Part shown: piece by piece, positions 33,085 through 42,077 of the stretch | Position numbering within the stretch: the first letter of the stretch is position 1 | How the letters are laid out: each line of letters begins with the position of its first letter | NCBI RefSeq assembly: GCF_016865485.1 | Contig: NZ_AP024452.1 | Location: forward strand, 1,448,501-1,512,500 | Length of the DNA stretch: 64,000 nucleotides | DNA from: Luteitalea sp. TBR-22 | GTDB lineage: Bacteria; Acidobacteriota; Vicinamibacteria; Vicinamibacterales; Vicinamibacteraceae | Direction: 5' to 3' | Translations under genes and position numbers: made by a program | The notes under the pieces: generated by a model | Database searches by the model: none | Told to the model about the DNA's origin: nothing | What the model saw: the letters and a program-made list of their open reading frames with translations, nothing else

Positions 33085-34051
33085 TGTAGTTCGCGCGCTC
33101 GAAGGCCGAGGGCGATGCGACGCGCTCCTGGCTCATGGAACCACGGATCTGCGCCAGCGAGTCGAAGCCCTTGCGGTCCATCCAGCGCGCCAGGTCGTCG
33201 CGGATGATGCCGAGCGCCGACGGGCCGTGCTTGAGCACCGCCGAGGTCGACATCGCCACGTCGGCGCCGGCCAGGATGTACTTGGCCGCCTCGACGTGCG
33301 AGTGCACGCCCGTGGTGGCGGCCAGCGAGGCCCGGATGCGGCCACGCAGCACCGCAATCCACAGCAAGGGCAGTCGGATCTCGCTTGGCGAACTCAGCTC
33401 CAGGGTCGGCGCGACGTCCATGCGATCGATGTCGAAGTCGGGCTGGTAGAAGCGATTGAAGAGGACCAGGCCCTTCGCGCCGGCCTCGACCAGGCGCCTG
33501 GCCATCTCGCCCATCGCGCTGAAGTACGGCGACAGCTTGACGGCGACCGGGATCGGCACCGCCGCGCACACGCGACGCACCACGTCCTCGTACTGCTGCT
33601 CGACGGCCCGGCCGCTGGCCGTCGTGTCGGCCGGGATGTGGAACAGGTTCAGCTCGATGGCGTGCGCGCCCGCTTCGTGCAACTGCCGCGCGTAGTCCAC
33701 CCAGCCGTCCGGCGTCGAGCCGTTCAGGCTGGCGATGATCGGCACCTTCACGGCCTCGCGCGCCTGCCGCACGAGCGCCAGGTAGGCGTCGGGGCCGGCG
33801 ACGAAATCCTCCATCGTCGGAAAGTAGCTGCTCGCCTCGCCCGACAGGTCCGACCCCGCGGCGAGGAGCCGGCCGAGCGCGTCGTTCTCGCGCCGGATCT
33901 GCTCCTCGAAGAGCGAGTACATGACGATGGCGGCGGCGCCGCCGTCCTCGAGGCGCCTGATGCCGTCGAGCGACTGGGAGATCGGGCCTGCCGACGCGAC
34001 GATCGGGTGCTGCAGCGGGAGGCCGAGGTACGTGGTGGACAGATCCGGCAT
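33056..34051 (-). CDS. Dihydroorotate-dehydrogenase-like FMN protein
   Basis: A 331-residue TIM barrel of the PyrD superfamily: TYLGLPLQHPIVASAGP at the start, VPIIASLNGSTPDGWVDYAR, AIELNLFHIP (the LN.S/CP-type region), VAVKLSPYFSAMGEMARRL (FMN phosphate/lysine site), GLVLFNRFYQPDFDID and GVHSHVEAAKYILAGADVAMSTSAVLKHG. Genes of this 'dihydroorotate dehydrogenase-like' type occur beside pyruvate:ferredoxin oxidoreductase in many bacteria; the true substrate is not known, and pyrimidine synthesis is unlikely from the context. Its start lies 2 bp after the nifJ stop, so it is the third gene of that operon. It converges with the regulator remnant. Confidence 0.87.
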   Translation of the reverse strand: MPDLSTTYLGLPLQHPIVASAGPISQSLDGIRRLEDGGAAAIVMYSLFEEQIRRENDALGRLLAAGSDLSGEASSYFPTMEDFVAGPDAYLALVRQAREAVKVPIIASLNGSTPDGWVDYARQLHEAGAHAIELNLFHIPADTTASGRAVEQQYEDVVRRVCAAVPIPVAVKLSPYFSAMGEMARRLVEAGAKGLVLFNRFYQPDFDIDRMDVAPTLELSSPSEIRLPLLWIAVLRGRIRASLAATTGVHSHVEAAKYILAGADVAMSTSAVLKHGPSALGIIRDDLARWMDRKGFDSLAQIRGSMSQERVASPSAFERANYIKILQGWRD

Positions 34052-34053
34052 GG

Positions 34054-37000
34054 CTACCTCAACTCCGCGAGGTCTTCGTACTGCTTCCACTTCCTGGTCA
34101 CCGCCTCCTGCGCCGACTTCAGCAGGGCCTCGCCGCGCGCCGGATCGCTGAGGAGCAGCATGCGGTAGCGCAGCTCCTGCTCGGCGTACGAACGGAAGGA
34201 CACGGTCGGCCGCACCGAGTCGAGCGTGAACGGCTTCTCGCCGGCCGCCCGCAGCTCGGGGTTGTACCGGACCAGCGGCCAGTAGCCCGAGTGCACGGCC
34301 CGGTCCTGCTGGTGGAGCCCCTGCGTCATGTCGATGCCGTGCGCGATGCAGTGCGAGTAGGCGAGCACCAGCGACGGCCCCTCGTACGCCTCGGCCTCGC
34401 GCAGCGCGTCGAGCGTCTGCTGCGGGTTGGCGCCCATCGCGATGCGCGCCACGTACACGTTGCCGTACGAGATCGCCTGCAGCGCGATGTCCTTCTTCTC
34501 GGTCTGCTTGCCGGCGCTGGCGAACTTGGCCGCCGCGCCGAGCGGCGTCGACTTGGACGCCTGGCCGCCCGTGTTGGAGTAGACCTCGGTGTCGAGCACG
34601 AGCACGTTGACGTCGCGGCCGCTGGCCAGCACGTGATCGAGACCGCCAGAGCCGATGTCGTAGGCCCAGCCGTCGCCGCCGATGATCCACACGCTGCGCC
34701 GCACCAGCTGCCCGGCCACCGCCGACAGCAGCGGTACGAGCGGGTGCGACAGGGTCGACAGCCTCTCGAGCAGCTGCGCGACGCGCTGGCGCTGCTGGCG
34801 GATGTCGTACTCGGTGCGCTGAGGGGCGTGGACGATGTCGTCCACCAGCTCGTCGCCGACCTGCGGGCGCAACTGGTCGAGCAGCTTGCGGGCGGCGGCC
34901 AGCTGGTGATCGGCCGCCAGGCGCATCCCGAGGCCGAACTCCGCGTTGTCCTCGAACAGCGAGTTGGCCCACGCGGGCCCCCGGCCCTCGTGGTTGACCG
35001 ACCACGGCGTGGTCGGCAGGTTGCCGCCGTAGATCGACGAGCACCCGGTGGCGTTGGCCACGACCATGCGGTCGCCGAACAGCTGCGACACCAGCTTCAG
35101 GTACGGCGTCTCGCCGCAGCCGGCGCACGCGCCCGAGAACTCGAACAGCGGCTCGAGCAGCTGCGTGCCGCGCACCGTGGAGAAGTCCACGTGACCGCGC
35201 TCGGTCACCGGCAGGGTCTCGAAGAAGGCCGCGTGCTCGCGTGCCGCCGCCGTGTCGAGATCGCGCGGCGCCATGTTGATGGCGCGGCGCCCGCTCGTCG
35301 ACGGGTCCTTCACCGGGCACACGTCGACGCACAGCGAGCAGCCGGTGCAGTCCTCCTCGTGGATCTGCAGGGTGTAGCGGCTGTCGGGGAAGCCACGGGC
35401 CTCGATCGGCGCCGCCTTGAAGTGCGCCGGCGCGCCAGCCAGCCGGTCGGCCGTGTAGACGCGCGTGCGGATCACCGCGTGCGGGCACACGAACGAGCAG
35501 TTGCCGCACTGGATGCACAGCGACGGCTCCCACACCGGCGCCGTGTCGGAGATGCCGCGCTTCTCCCAGCGCGAGGTCGCGCTCGGGAACGTGCCGTCGA
35601 TCGGGAACGCGCTCACCGGCAGCCGGTCGCCACGACCGGCGAGCATCTCGGCCACCACGTCGCGCACGAACGCCGGCGCGCCGGCGGCGACGATGGGCAG
35701 CATCTTCCGGGATCCGGTCGCCTGCGTCGGCACATCGACGCGGGCCAGCGCCTCGATGGTGCGGTCGACGGCCTCGAAGTTCTTGCGCACCACCTCCGGG
35801 CCCTTGGCGCGGTAGGTCTTCTCGATCGCCTTCTTGATCTTCTCGATGGCCTTGTCGCGCGGCAGCACGCCGGAGACGGCGAAGAAGCACGTCTGCAGCA
35901 CGCTGTTGGTGTGCGAGCCCAGCCCGACGGCGCGCGCCACCTTGTTGGCGTCGATCACCCACACGGCCATGCCACGCTCGACGATGCGCTCCTGCACGTT
36001 GCGGGGGAGGTAGTCCCACACGGCTGAGGCGTCGTGCGGGCTGTTGAGCAGGAGCGTCGCGCCCTTCGCGGCGAGCGACAGCACGTCCACCTTCTCGATG
36101 AAGCCCCACTGGTGGCAGCCGATGAACTGCGCCTCGCGCACCAGGTATGTCGATCGGATCGGCTGCGGCCCGAAGCGCAGGTGCGACACCGTCTGCGAGC
36201 CCGACTTCTTCGAGTCGTAGACGAAGTACGCCTGCACGTGGACGTCGGGATCCTCGCCGATGATCTTGATCGTGTTCTTGTTGGCGCCCACCGTGCCGTC
36301 GGCGCCGAGTCCGTAGAACACCGCCCGGAACACGTCGTCGTGCTCGGTGGTGAACGTGTCGTCGACCGCGAGGCTGGTGTGGTTGACGTCGTCGGTGATG
36401 CCCACCGTGAAGCCGGAACGCGGCTTCGGTCGGGCGATCTCGTCGAAGACCGCCTTGACCATCGCCGGCGTGAACTCCTTGGACGACAGCCCGTAGCGAC
36501 CGCCGACGACGCGCGGCATGCGATCGCGGGTGCCGGCGGCCGTCGCCTCGGCCAGCACCGTCACGACGTCCTGGTAGAGCGGCTCGCCGTTGGCGCCCGG
36601 CTCCTTCGTGCGGTCGAGCACGGCGATGGCGCGCACCGTGGCCGGCAGCGCCGCGAGGATGGCCTCGGCGGGGAACGGCCGGAACAGGCGGATCTGCAGC
36701 AGGCCCACCTTCTCGCCGGATGCCGTGAGCGCCTCGACGGCCTCGGCGGCGGCCCCGGCGCCCGAGCCCATGAGCACGATCACGCGCTCGGCGTCGGGCG
36801 CGCCGTGGTACTGCACCAGGCCATAGTGCCGGCCCGTGCGGGCGGCGAAGCGGGCCATGGCCGCCTCGACCACCGACGGCACCCGCCAGTGCATGGCATT
36901 GGCCGCCTCGCGCATCTGGAAGTACGCGTCGGGGTTCTGGGCCGTGCCGCGGATGAACGGGCGGTCGGGGCTCAGCGCGCGCGATCGGTGGGCCACGACG

Positions 37001-37617
37001 AGCGACGGGTCGATGAGGGCCCGCAGGTCGTCGTCGGAGAGCATCGTGATGCGGGCGATCTCGTGCGACGTCCGGAAGCCGTCGAAGAAGTGCACGAAGG
37101 GAATGCGCGACTCGAGCGTCGCCATCTGCGCGATGGCCGCCATGTCGTGCGCCTCCTGCACGGAGGCCGAGGCGAGTTGCGCGAAGCCGGTGGCGCGCAC
37201 CGCCATCACGTCCTGGTGGTCGCCGAAGATGGAGAGGGCGTGCGAGGCCAGGGCGCGGGCCGCGACATGGAAGACCGCCGGCGTGAGCTCGCCGGCGATC
37301 TTGTACATGTTGGGGATCATCAGCAGCAGGCCCTGCGACGCGGTGAACGTCGTGGTGAGCGCGCCGCCCTGCAGCGAGCCGTGCACGGCGCCCGCGGCGC
37401 CGCCCTCGCTCTGCATCTCGATGACGGTGGGGACGTCGCCCCAGATGTTCGGCTTGCGCTCACCCGACCACTGATCGGCCAGCTCCGCCATCGTGGACGA
37501 GGGCGTGATCGGGTAGATGGCGCAGACTTCGTTGAGTCGGTAGGCGACGCTCGCGGCGGCTTCGTTGCCGTCGACGGTGGCCAGGACGGGGCGGTCGGAG
37601 GACGAGGGCGTGGACAT
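34054..37617 (-). CDS. nifJ: Pyruvate:ferredoxin (flavodoxin) oxidoreductase, single-chain
   Basis: 1187 residues, the usual length of one-chain PFOR. It converts pyruvate and CoA to acetyl-CoA, CO2 and reduced ferredoxin, or fixes CO2 in reverse. Domains in order: pyrimidine-binding TPP domain (AYRLNEVCAIYPITPSSTMAE), transketolase-C-like domain, gamma domain (about 420-600), the EKR linker, two [4Fe-4S] sites (CIQCGNCSFVCPHAV; CTGCSLCVDVCPVKDP), and the second TPP domain with CAGCGETPYLKL, NATGCSSIYGG and GGDGWAYDIGSGGLDHVLAS. ATG at 37617. The gene sits between a GltD-like electron carrier (8-bp gap) and the DHOD-like gene (2-bp gap). PFOR is oxygen-sensitive, implying low-oxygen metabolism or protection. 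Confidence 0.97.
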   Translation of the reverse strand: MSTPSSSDRPVLATVDGNEAAASVAYRLNEVCAIYPITPSSTMAELADQWSGERKPNIWGDVPTVIEMQSEGGAAGAVHGSLQGGALTTTFTASQGLLLMIPNMYKIAGELTPAVFHVAARALASHALSIFGDHQDVMAVRATGFAQLASASVQEAHDMAAIAQMATLESRIPFVHFFDGFRTSHEIARITMLSDDDLRALIDPSLVVAHRSRALSPDRPFIRGTAQNPDAYFQMREAANAMHWRVPSVVEAAMARFAARTGRHYGLVQYHGAPDAERVIVLMGSGAGAAAEAVEALTASGEKVGLLQIRLFRPFPAEAILAALPATVRAIAVLDRTKEPGANGEPLYQDVVTVLAEATAAGTRDRMPRVVGGRYGLSSKEFTPAMVKAVFDEIARPKPRSGFTVGITDDVNHTSLAVDDTFTTEHDDVFRAVFYGLGADGTVGANKNTIKIIGEDPDVHVQAYFVYDSKKSGSQTVSHLRFGPQPIRSTYLVREAQFIGCHQWGFIEKVDVLSLAAKGATLLLNSPHDASAVWDYLPRNVQERIVERGMAVWVIDANKVARAVGLGSHTNSVLQTCFFAVSGVLPRDKAIEKIKKAIEKTYRAKGPEVVRKNFEAVDRTIEALARVDVPTQATGSRKMLPIVAAGAPAFVRDVVAEMLAGRGDRLPVSAFPIDGTFPSATSRWEKRGISDTAPVWEPSLCIQCGNCSFVCPHAVIRTRVYTADRLAGAPAHFKAAPIEARGFPDSRYTLQIHEEDCTGCSLCVDVCPVKDPSTSGRRAINMAPRDLDTAAAREHAAFFETLPVTERGHVDFSTVRGTQLLEPLFEFSGACAGCGETPYLKLVSQLFGDRMVVANATGCSSIYGGNLPTTPWSVNHEGRGPAWANSLFEDNAEFGLGMRLAADHQLAAARKLLDQLRPQVGDELVDDIVHAPQRTEYDIRQQRQRVAQLLERLSTLSHPLVPLLSAVAGQLVRRSVWIIGGDGWAYDIGSGGLDHVLASGRDVNVLVLDTEVYSNTGGQASKSTPLGAAAKFASAGKQTEKKDIALQAISYGNVYVARIAMGANPQQTLDALREAEAYEGPSLVLAYSHCIAHGIDMTQGLHQQDRAVHSGYWPLVRYNPELRAAGEKPFTLDSVRPTVSFRSYAEQELRYRMLLLSDPARGEALLKSAQEAVTRKWKQYEDLAELR

Positions 37618-37625
37618 GGATGGCC

Positions 37626-39266
37626 TCAGTGCGCCTCGGGCTCGGGCACCATCGAGATGGCGTGGCAGGGACATTGCTCGAAGCACACCGCGCAGCCCGT
37701 GCACTTGCCGTAGTCGTATTCGTAGCGGTTGCCCTTGCCGAGCTTGATGACGGCGTCTTCCGGGCAGGCCGCGTAGCAGCCGTCGCACTCGAAGCAGGTG
37801 CCGCACGACAGGCACCGTTTGGCCTCGTGCTGCGCTTCGGTCTCGGTGAGTCCGGCGACGACCTCGCCGAAGCCGGCGCGTCGCTCCTCGATCGCCAGCC
37901 GGCCCTGCGGGCGGTGCGCCACGTCGGTGTAGAACCAGAGGTGCAGCTTCTCGTAAGTGGCGATCTCGAGCGGCGCGGCCGCCTCGACGGCCTGCTGGCG
38001 CAGGTACGCGTCGATGTGCGTCGCGGCGCGGCGGCCGTGGCCCACCGCGTAGGTGACGGTGCGCTCGGCCGGCACCATGTCGCCACCGGCGAACAGGCCG
38101 GCGCGGCCGGTCATCATCGCGGCGTCGACGACGACGCTGCCGTCGTCGGTCATCACGACGCCCGCGACGCCCTTGAGGAAGCCGGTGTCGACGTCCTGGC
38201 CCAGCGCGAGGATCAGCGCGTCGGCCTCGATGGTCTCGAAGACGCCGGTGCCCTTCGGCCGTCCCTTGTCGTCGAGCGCCATCACCTCGACCTTCAGCTC
38301 GCCCGCTTCCATTCCGGCAATCGAGCGCAGCCAGTGGATCTTCACGCCCTCTTCCAGGGCATCGTCGGCTTCCGACGGGTGCGCCGGCATGTGGTCGCGA
38401 TCGCGGCGGTAGATGATCAGCGGTTCGTGACCGAGGCGCGCGGCGGTGCGCGCCGCGTCCATCGCGGTGTTGCCGCCGCCGTACACCGCGACGCGCCGAC
38501 CGAGCCTCGGCGGCGTGCCGGCTTCGACGTCCTTCAGGAAGGCCAGCGCGTCGAGCATGCGGCCGGCGTCGCGTGCCGGGATGCCGGCGCGCTTGCCGAT
38601 GTGGGCGCCGACGGCGAGGAACACCGCGGCGAAGCCACCGGCGGTCCACTCGGCTTCGAGGTCGGAGACCTTGTGGGCGAACTCGAAGACGACGCCCATG
38701 TCGGCCAGGCGCGCGACCTCCGCGTCCAGCACGGCGCGCGGCAGGCGATAGGCCGGGATGCCGAAGTGCATCATGCCGCCGGCCACCGGGCCGGCGTCGC
38801 GCACCAGCACGTCGTGACCGAGGCGCTTCAGGTGATAGGCCGCCGACAGACCGCTCGGACCGGCGCCGACGACGAGCACGCGCTTGCCGGAGGCAGGCGC
38901 GCCAGCCGGCAGCGTCCAGCCCTGCTCGAGCGCGAGGTCACCGAGGAAGCGCTCGACCGAGTGGATGCTGACCGTGCCATCGAGCTTGCCGCGATTGCAC
39001 GCCGACTCGCACGGGTGGTAGCACACGCGCCCGTGGATGGCCGGGAACGGATTGGCGGTGACCAGCAGCGACCAGGCCTCGTGGTAGCGACCGGCCTGCG
39101 CATGATCGAGCCACCCCTGGATCGGCTCGCCGGCGGGGCAGGCATGGTTGCACGGCGGCATCAGGTCCTTGTAGATCGGTCGCCTGCTGCGGACGGGGCC
39201 ATGTTGCGGCTTGTGTCGGAGATCCGGAAGGTGGGTCAGATCGTGATCGCGATCGCCAGCAGCCAT
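37626..39266 (-). CDS. GltD/NfnB-like FAD-NAD(P) oxidoreductase with iron-sulfur clusters
   Basis: 546 residues. The N-terminal iron-sulfur domain (CNHACPAGEP and CYHPCESACNRG, residues about 35-90) is as in the glutamate synthase small subunit. FAD site VVGAGPSGLSAAYHLKRLG; NAD(P) site VAVYGGGNTAMDAARTA; the GltD ending ALGQDVDTGFL then GLFAGGDMVPAERTVTYAVGHG. The C-terminal extension carries ferredoxin clusters (CLSCGTCFECDGCYAACPEDAVIKLG; CTGCAVCFEQCPCHAIS). It most likely passes electrons between NAD(P)H and ferredoxin for the oxidoreductase encoded 8 bp downstream. ATG at 39266 is preferred (MAAGDRDHDL); ATG at 39302 would add 12 residues. TATAGT lies 7 nt before ATG, consistent with a leaderless mRNA. 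Confidence 0.88.
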   Translation of the reverse strand: MAAGDRDHDLTHLPDLRHKPQHGPVRSRRPIYKDLMPPCNHACPAGEPIQGWLDHAQAGRYHEAWSLLVTANPFPAIHGRVCYHPCESACNRGKLDGTVSIHSVERFLGDLALEQGWTLPAGAPASGKRVLVVGAGPSGLSAAYHLKRLGHDVLVRDAGPVAGGMMHFGIPAYRLPRAVLDAEVARLADMGVVFEFAHKVSDLEAEWTAGGFAAVFLAVGAHIGKRAGIPARDAGRMLDALAFLKDVEAGTPPRLGRRVAVYGGGNTAMDAARTAARLGHEPLIIYRRDRDHMPAHPSEADDALEEGVKIHWLRSIAGMEAGELKVEVMALDDKGRPKGTGVFETIEADALILALGQDVDTGFLKGVAGVVMTDDGSVVVDAAMMTGRAGLFAGGDMVPAERTVTYAVGHGRRAATHIDAYLRQQAVEAAAPLEIATYEKLHLWFYTDVAHRPQGRLAIEERRAGFGEVVAGLTETEAQHEAKRCLSCGTCFECDGCYAACPEDAVIKLGKGNRYEYDYGKCTGCAVCFEQCPCHAISMVPEPEAH

Positions 39267-39450
39267 GGGCGCACTATAGACCCGCTGGCCTCGCGTTTCC
39301 ATGCCTTCAACACACTAGATGATGGAGACCGGTAAGGTCGCAGTTCCCGACATGTCGTCAGCGCCGACATTCCGTCAGGGCAACGGACATGCGGCGGACG
39401 CGTACGTCAGAATCCACTGACGCACTGAAGGGAAGTCGTCTCACAGGAGC

Positions 39451-39534
39451 GGGCACCGGGCATCGGGAGTCGGGAGTCGGGAATAGGGAAACGGGAGTCG
39501 GGAGTCGGGAGTCGGGAGTCGGGAATCGGGAGTC
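39451..39534. repeat. Heptad array (GGGAGTC-type, 12 units)
   Basis: Twelve consecutive 7-bp units: GGGCACC, GGGCATC, GGGAGTC twice, GGGAATA, GGGAAAC, GGGAGTC four times, GGGAATC, GGGAGTC. The phase never slips. Every unit starts with GGG, so any four form a G3-N4 quadruplex pattern on the plus strand. Confidence 0.95.
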
Positions 39535-39556
39535 GGCGAGCGCACACAACGAGGGG

Positions 39557-39616
39557 TGTAGACGTCGGCCTTGGCCGACGGTCGTCTCCGGTGTAGGCGT
39601 CGGCCCCGGCCGACGC
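39557..39616. repeat. Pair of REP-like palindromes with GTAG heads
   Basis: Two copies in the same orientation: GTAGA then CGTCGGCC-TT-GGCCGACG (arms 39563-39570 and 39573-39580), and GTAG then GCGTCGGCC-CC-GGCCGACGC (arms 39597-39605 and 39608-39616). A conserved GTAG at the foot of a GC-rich hairpin is the signature of REP elements handled by TnpA-REP (RAYT) enzymes. Confidence 0.8.
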
Positions 39617-39665
39617 TCGAGGCCGATGTACGGAAGCGGCCGCACGAACGTTCATCGCTGGAGGC

Positions 39666-42041
39666 ATGGCAGCACACCCGGAGTCTCCCTTCACGCCGCG
39701 CAACCTGGTCGCGTTGTCGGACGGCACCGGCAACAGCGCCGCCAAGCTGCAGAAGACCAACGTGTGGCGTCTCTACGAGGCCCTCGATTTGTCCACCGGT
39801 GATCAGGTGGCGCTGTACGACGATGGCGTGGGGACGGCGTCGTTCAAGCCGCTGGCCATCCTTGGCGGTGCGTTCGGGTACGGCCTCAAGCGCAACGTGC
39901 TCGATCTGTACATGTTCCTGTGTCGCGCCTACCGGTGCGACCCGGCCGATCCCTGGAGCGGCGACCGCATCTACGCGTTGGGCTTCAGCCGCGGCGCCTA
40001 CACGGCGCGCGTCCTTGCGGCGCTGGTGGCCAACGTCGGCCTCGTGCAGGCCGACAGCGAGGCCGAACTGCGGCGGCTGTCGCTGTGGGCGTATCGCACC
40101 TACCGCGCCGACCGCTTCCCGCACTCCTGGCCGGTGCGCCTCGGCCGTCGCGTCCGCGACGTCGTCCTGAAGGCCTGGGACGGACTGCGCGGCAAGCCGG
40201 CCTTCGATCCCGCACGCACCCTGAAGCCCGACATCGAGTTCCTGGGGGTGTGGGACACGGTAGCGGCCTACGGACTGCCGGTCGACGAGCTGACACGTGG
40301 CTGGGAACGCTGGATCTGGCCGATGCTCCCGAAGGACCGCCGCGCGTCGCGGCGCATCCGGCGCGCCTGCCACGCCCTGGCGCTCGACGACGAGCGGCAG
40401 ACGTTCTTCCCGCTGCTGTGGACCGAGCACGAGGAGGCGCAGAACGCGTCGTCGACCCACGTGGACGAGGAGCGCGTCACGCAGGTGTGGTTCGCGGGCA
40501 TGCACTCCAACGTCGGTGGCGGCTACCCGGACGACAGTCTCTCGATGACCCCGCTGGCGTGGATGGCGGGCGAAGCCTGCAAGCGCGGCCTGCGCTTCAG
40601 GCCGGCGCTGTGCACCCGCGACGGGCGCCTGCCCGACGAGTGGAGCGACCGGGCGGTGGTCACCGCGCCGATGCACGACTCGCGGCGCGGCCTCGGCGTC
40701 TACTATCGCTACCATCCCCGCCCGCTCGAGCGCCTCTGTCACGACGACCACGTGGACGTCCGCGTGTCGCGGCCGAAGATCCACGAGAGCGTGCTCGAGC
40801 GGATCCGCCAGGACGTCGACGGCTACGCGCCGGCGACCCTGCCCGAGCACTACGCCGTCGTGACCCGCGACGGCCGTATCCTCGCCGACGAGGCGACGGC
40901 GCCCAACCCGTACGAGCACCCGACCCAGCGCCACGCGCGACGGCTGCGGCAGGAGTCGGCGCTCAACGCCGTGTGGTGGCGGCGCGTGTCCTACTTCCTC
41001 ACGGTCGCCGCGACGCTGCTGCTGGTGCTGATCCCGCTGTGTCCTGCCCGTGAGCACCTGACCTGGCTCGGCGCCCCGCAGGCGACGTTGGCCTCTCTCG
41101 TGGGCCTGCTCGACTCGGTGTTGCCGGCGATGCTGGCGCCATGGCTGCAGTACTACCAGCAGCGGCCGTTCCAGTTGCTCGCGGGCGCGATCGTCGTGTT
41201 CGGGCTGATCGCCTGGAGTCAGCGACTGAAGCTCGCCATCACCGACCGGATGCGGCGGGTGTGGCGCGAGCACGAGGTGCGGGCCCAGCCGGTGCCGGCC
41301 GTGAGCTCACCCGACGACTGGGTCTACCGCCTGCGCACGAGTCACTGGTACAGGCAGGGCTTCCACCTGCTGTCGTACCACCTGTTGCCCAACGTGTTCG
41401 GCATCGCGATGCTGATCGCGCTTGCCGGCCTGTTGCCACTCCGGGGACTGTTCGAGGTGCGCAGCCGCGCCGGGTTGCTGCCCGCCTCGACGTGCGGACG
41501 GCCGGTGCCGCCGCTGCCGGGTGAACCGGCGGGCACGTTCCTGCTCTCTCCGCGCCTGCTCTGCAATGCCACCGGCGTGATGGCGGAGAAGGGACGGGCC
41601 TACCGCGTCGAGATGGCGTTGCCGGCCGAGTGCGAGGTGGCGGGCGACGGAGACCCTGGCCGCGCCGGCGCGTGGCGCGATCGCGACATCCCGGTGACGA
41701 CCACCGAGGGCTTCTCGTCGCTGCACGCGCCGGGCGCCTCGGTGATCGAGAAGGCGCTGCTGACGCTCGCCGTGCCGTTGCGTCGCGAGATCACCGCCAA
41801 CTGGTTCGTGCCGGTCGTCGAGATCGGCACCACCAATCCGTCGCGCATCGCGGTGCCCGACGGCACCTTCGTTGCGCCGCAGGACGGGCCGGTGTCGATG
41901 TACGTCAACGACGCGGTGCTGCCGTGCCCGCGGTGGGATTGCCTGTACCGGAACAACAGCGGTGCGAGCGCCGTGGCCCGCATCCGCCGGGCTGATGCGC
42001 CGCCCCTGCCGCCGCTACGTGCGCGACAGCCCTGCGGGTAG
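39666..42041 (+). CDS. DUF2235 alpha/beta-hydrolase with membrane-spanning C-terminal half
   Basis: 791 residues. The N-terminal DUF2235 domain (about 12-330) starts with LVALSDGTGNSAAKLQKTNVWRL and has the nucleophile elbow IYALGFSRGAYTAR (GxSxG-like), LGVWDTVAAYG and VWFAGMHSNVGGGYPDDSLS (catalytic Asp and His region). Tle1-type phospholipase effectors of type VI secretion share this domain. Here four hydrophobic segments follow (about 440-460, 465-490, 500-520 and 580-600) and then a soluble beta-rich end, so it is probably membrane-bound, not secreted by type VI. No vgrG or immunity gene is adjacent. GGAGG is next to the ATG. The substrate is probably a lipid but unproven. Confidence 0.82.
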   Translation: MAAHPESPFTPRNLVALSDGTGNSAAKLQKTNVWRLYEALDLSTGDQVALYDDGVGTASFKPLAILGGAFGYGLKRNVLDLYMFLCRAYRCDPADPWSGDRIYALGFSRGAYTARVLAALVANVGLVQADSEAELRRLSLWAYRTYRADRFPHSWPVRLGRRVRDVVLKAWDGLRGKPAFDPARTLKPDIEFLGVWDTVAAYGLPVDELTRGWERWIWPMLPKDRRASRRIRRACHALALDDERQTFFPLLWTEHEEAQNASSTHVDEERVTQVWFAGMHSNVGGGYPDDSLSMTPLAWMAGEACKRGLRFRPALCTRDGRLPDEWSDRAVVTAPMHDSRRGLGVYYRYHPRPLERLCHDDHVDVRVSRPKIHESVLERIRQDVDGYAPATLPEHYAVVTRDGRILADEATAPNPYEHPTQRHARRLRQESALNAVWWRRVSYFLTVAATLLLVLIPLCPAREHLTWLGAPQATLASLVGLLDSVLPAMLAPWLQYYQQRPFQLLAGAIVVFGLIAWSQRLKLAITDRMRRVWREHEVRAQPVPAVSSPDDWVYRLRTSHWYRQGFHLLSYHLLPNVFGIAMLIALAGLLPLRGLFEVRSRAGLLPASTCGRPVPPLPGEPAGTFLLSPRLLCNATGVMAEKGRAYRVEMALPAECEVAGDGDPGRAGAWRDRDIPVTTTEGFSSLHAPGASVIEKALLTLAVPLRREITANWFVPVVEIGTTNPSRIAVPDGTFVAPQDGPVSMYVNDAVLPCPRWDCLYRNNSGASAVARIRRADAPPLPPLRARQPCG

Positions 42042-42077
42042 GATCGTCGCCGTGGCTCCTGGCCCTGCCCACGTGCC

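Larger units (their letters stand above)
39267..39665. other. Divergent intergenic region with heptads and two REP-like palindromes
   Basis: About 400 bp between the GltD-like and DUF2235 genes. The GltD-like promoter lies at its left end (TATAGT near 39273-39278 on the minus strand). The rest holds a 12-unit heptad array (39451-39534) and two GTAG palindromes (39557-39616). No gene is supported. Confidence 0.6.
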
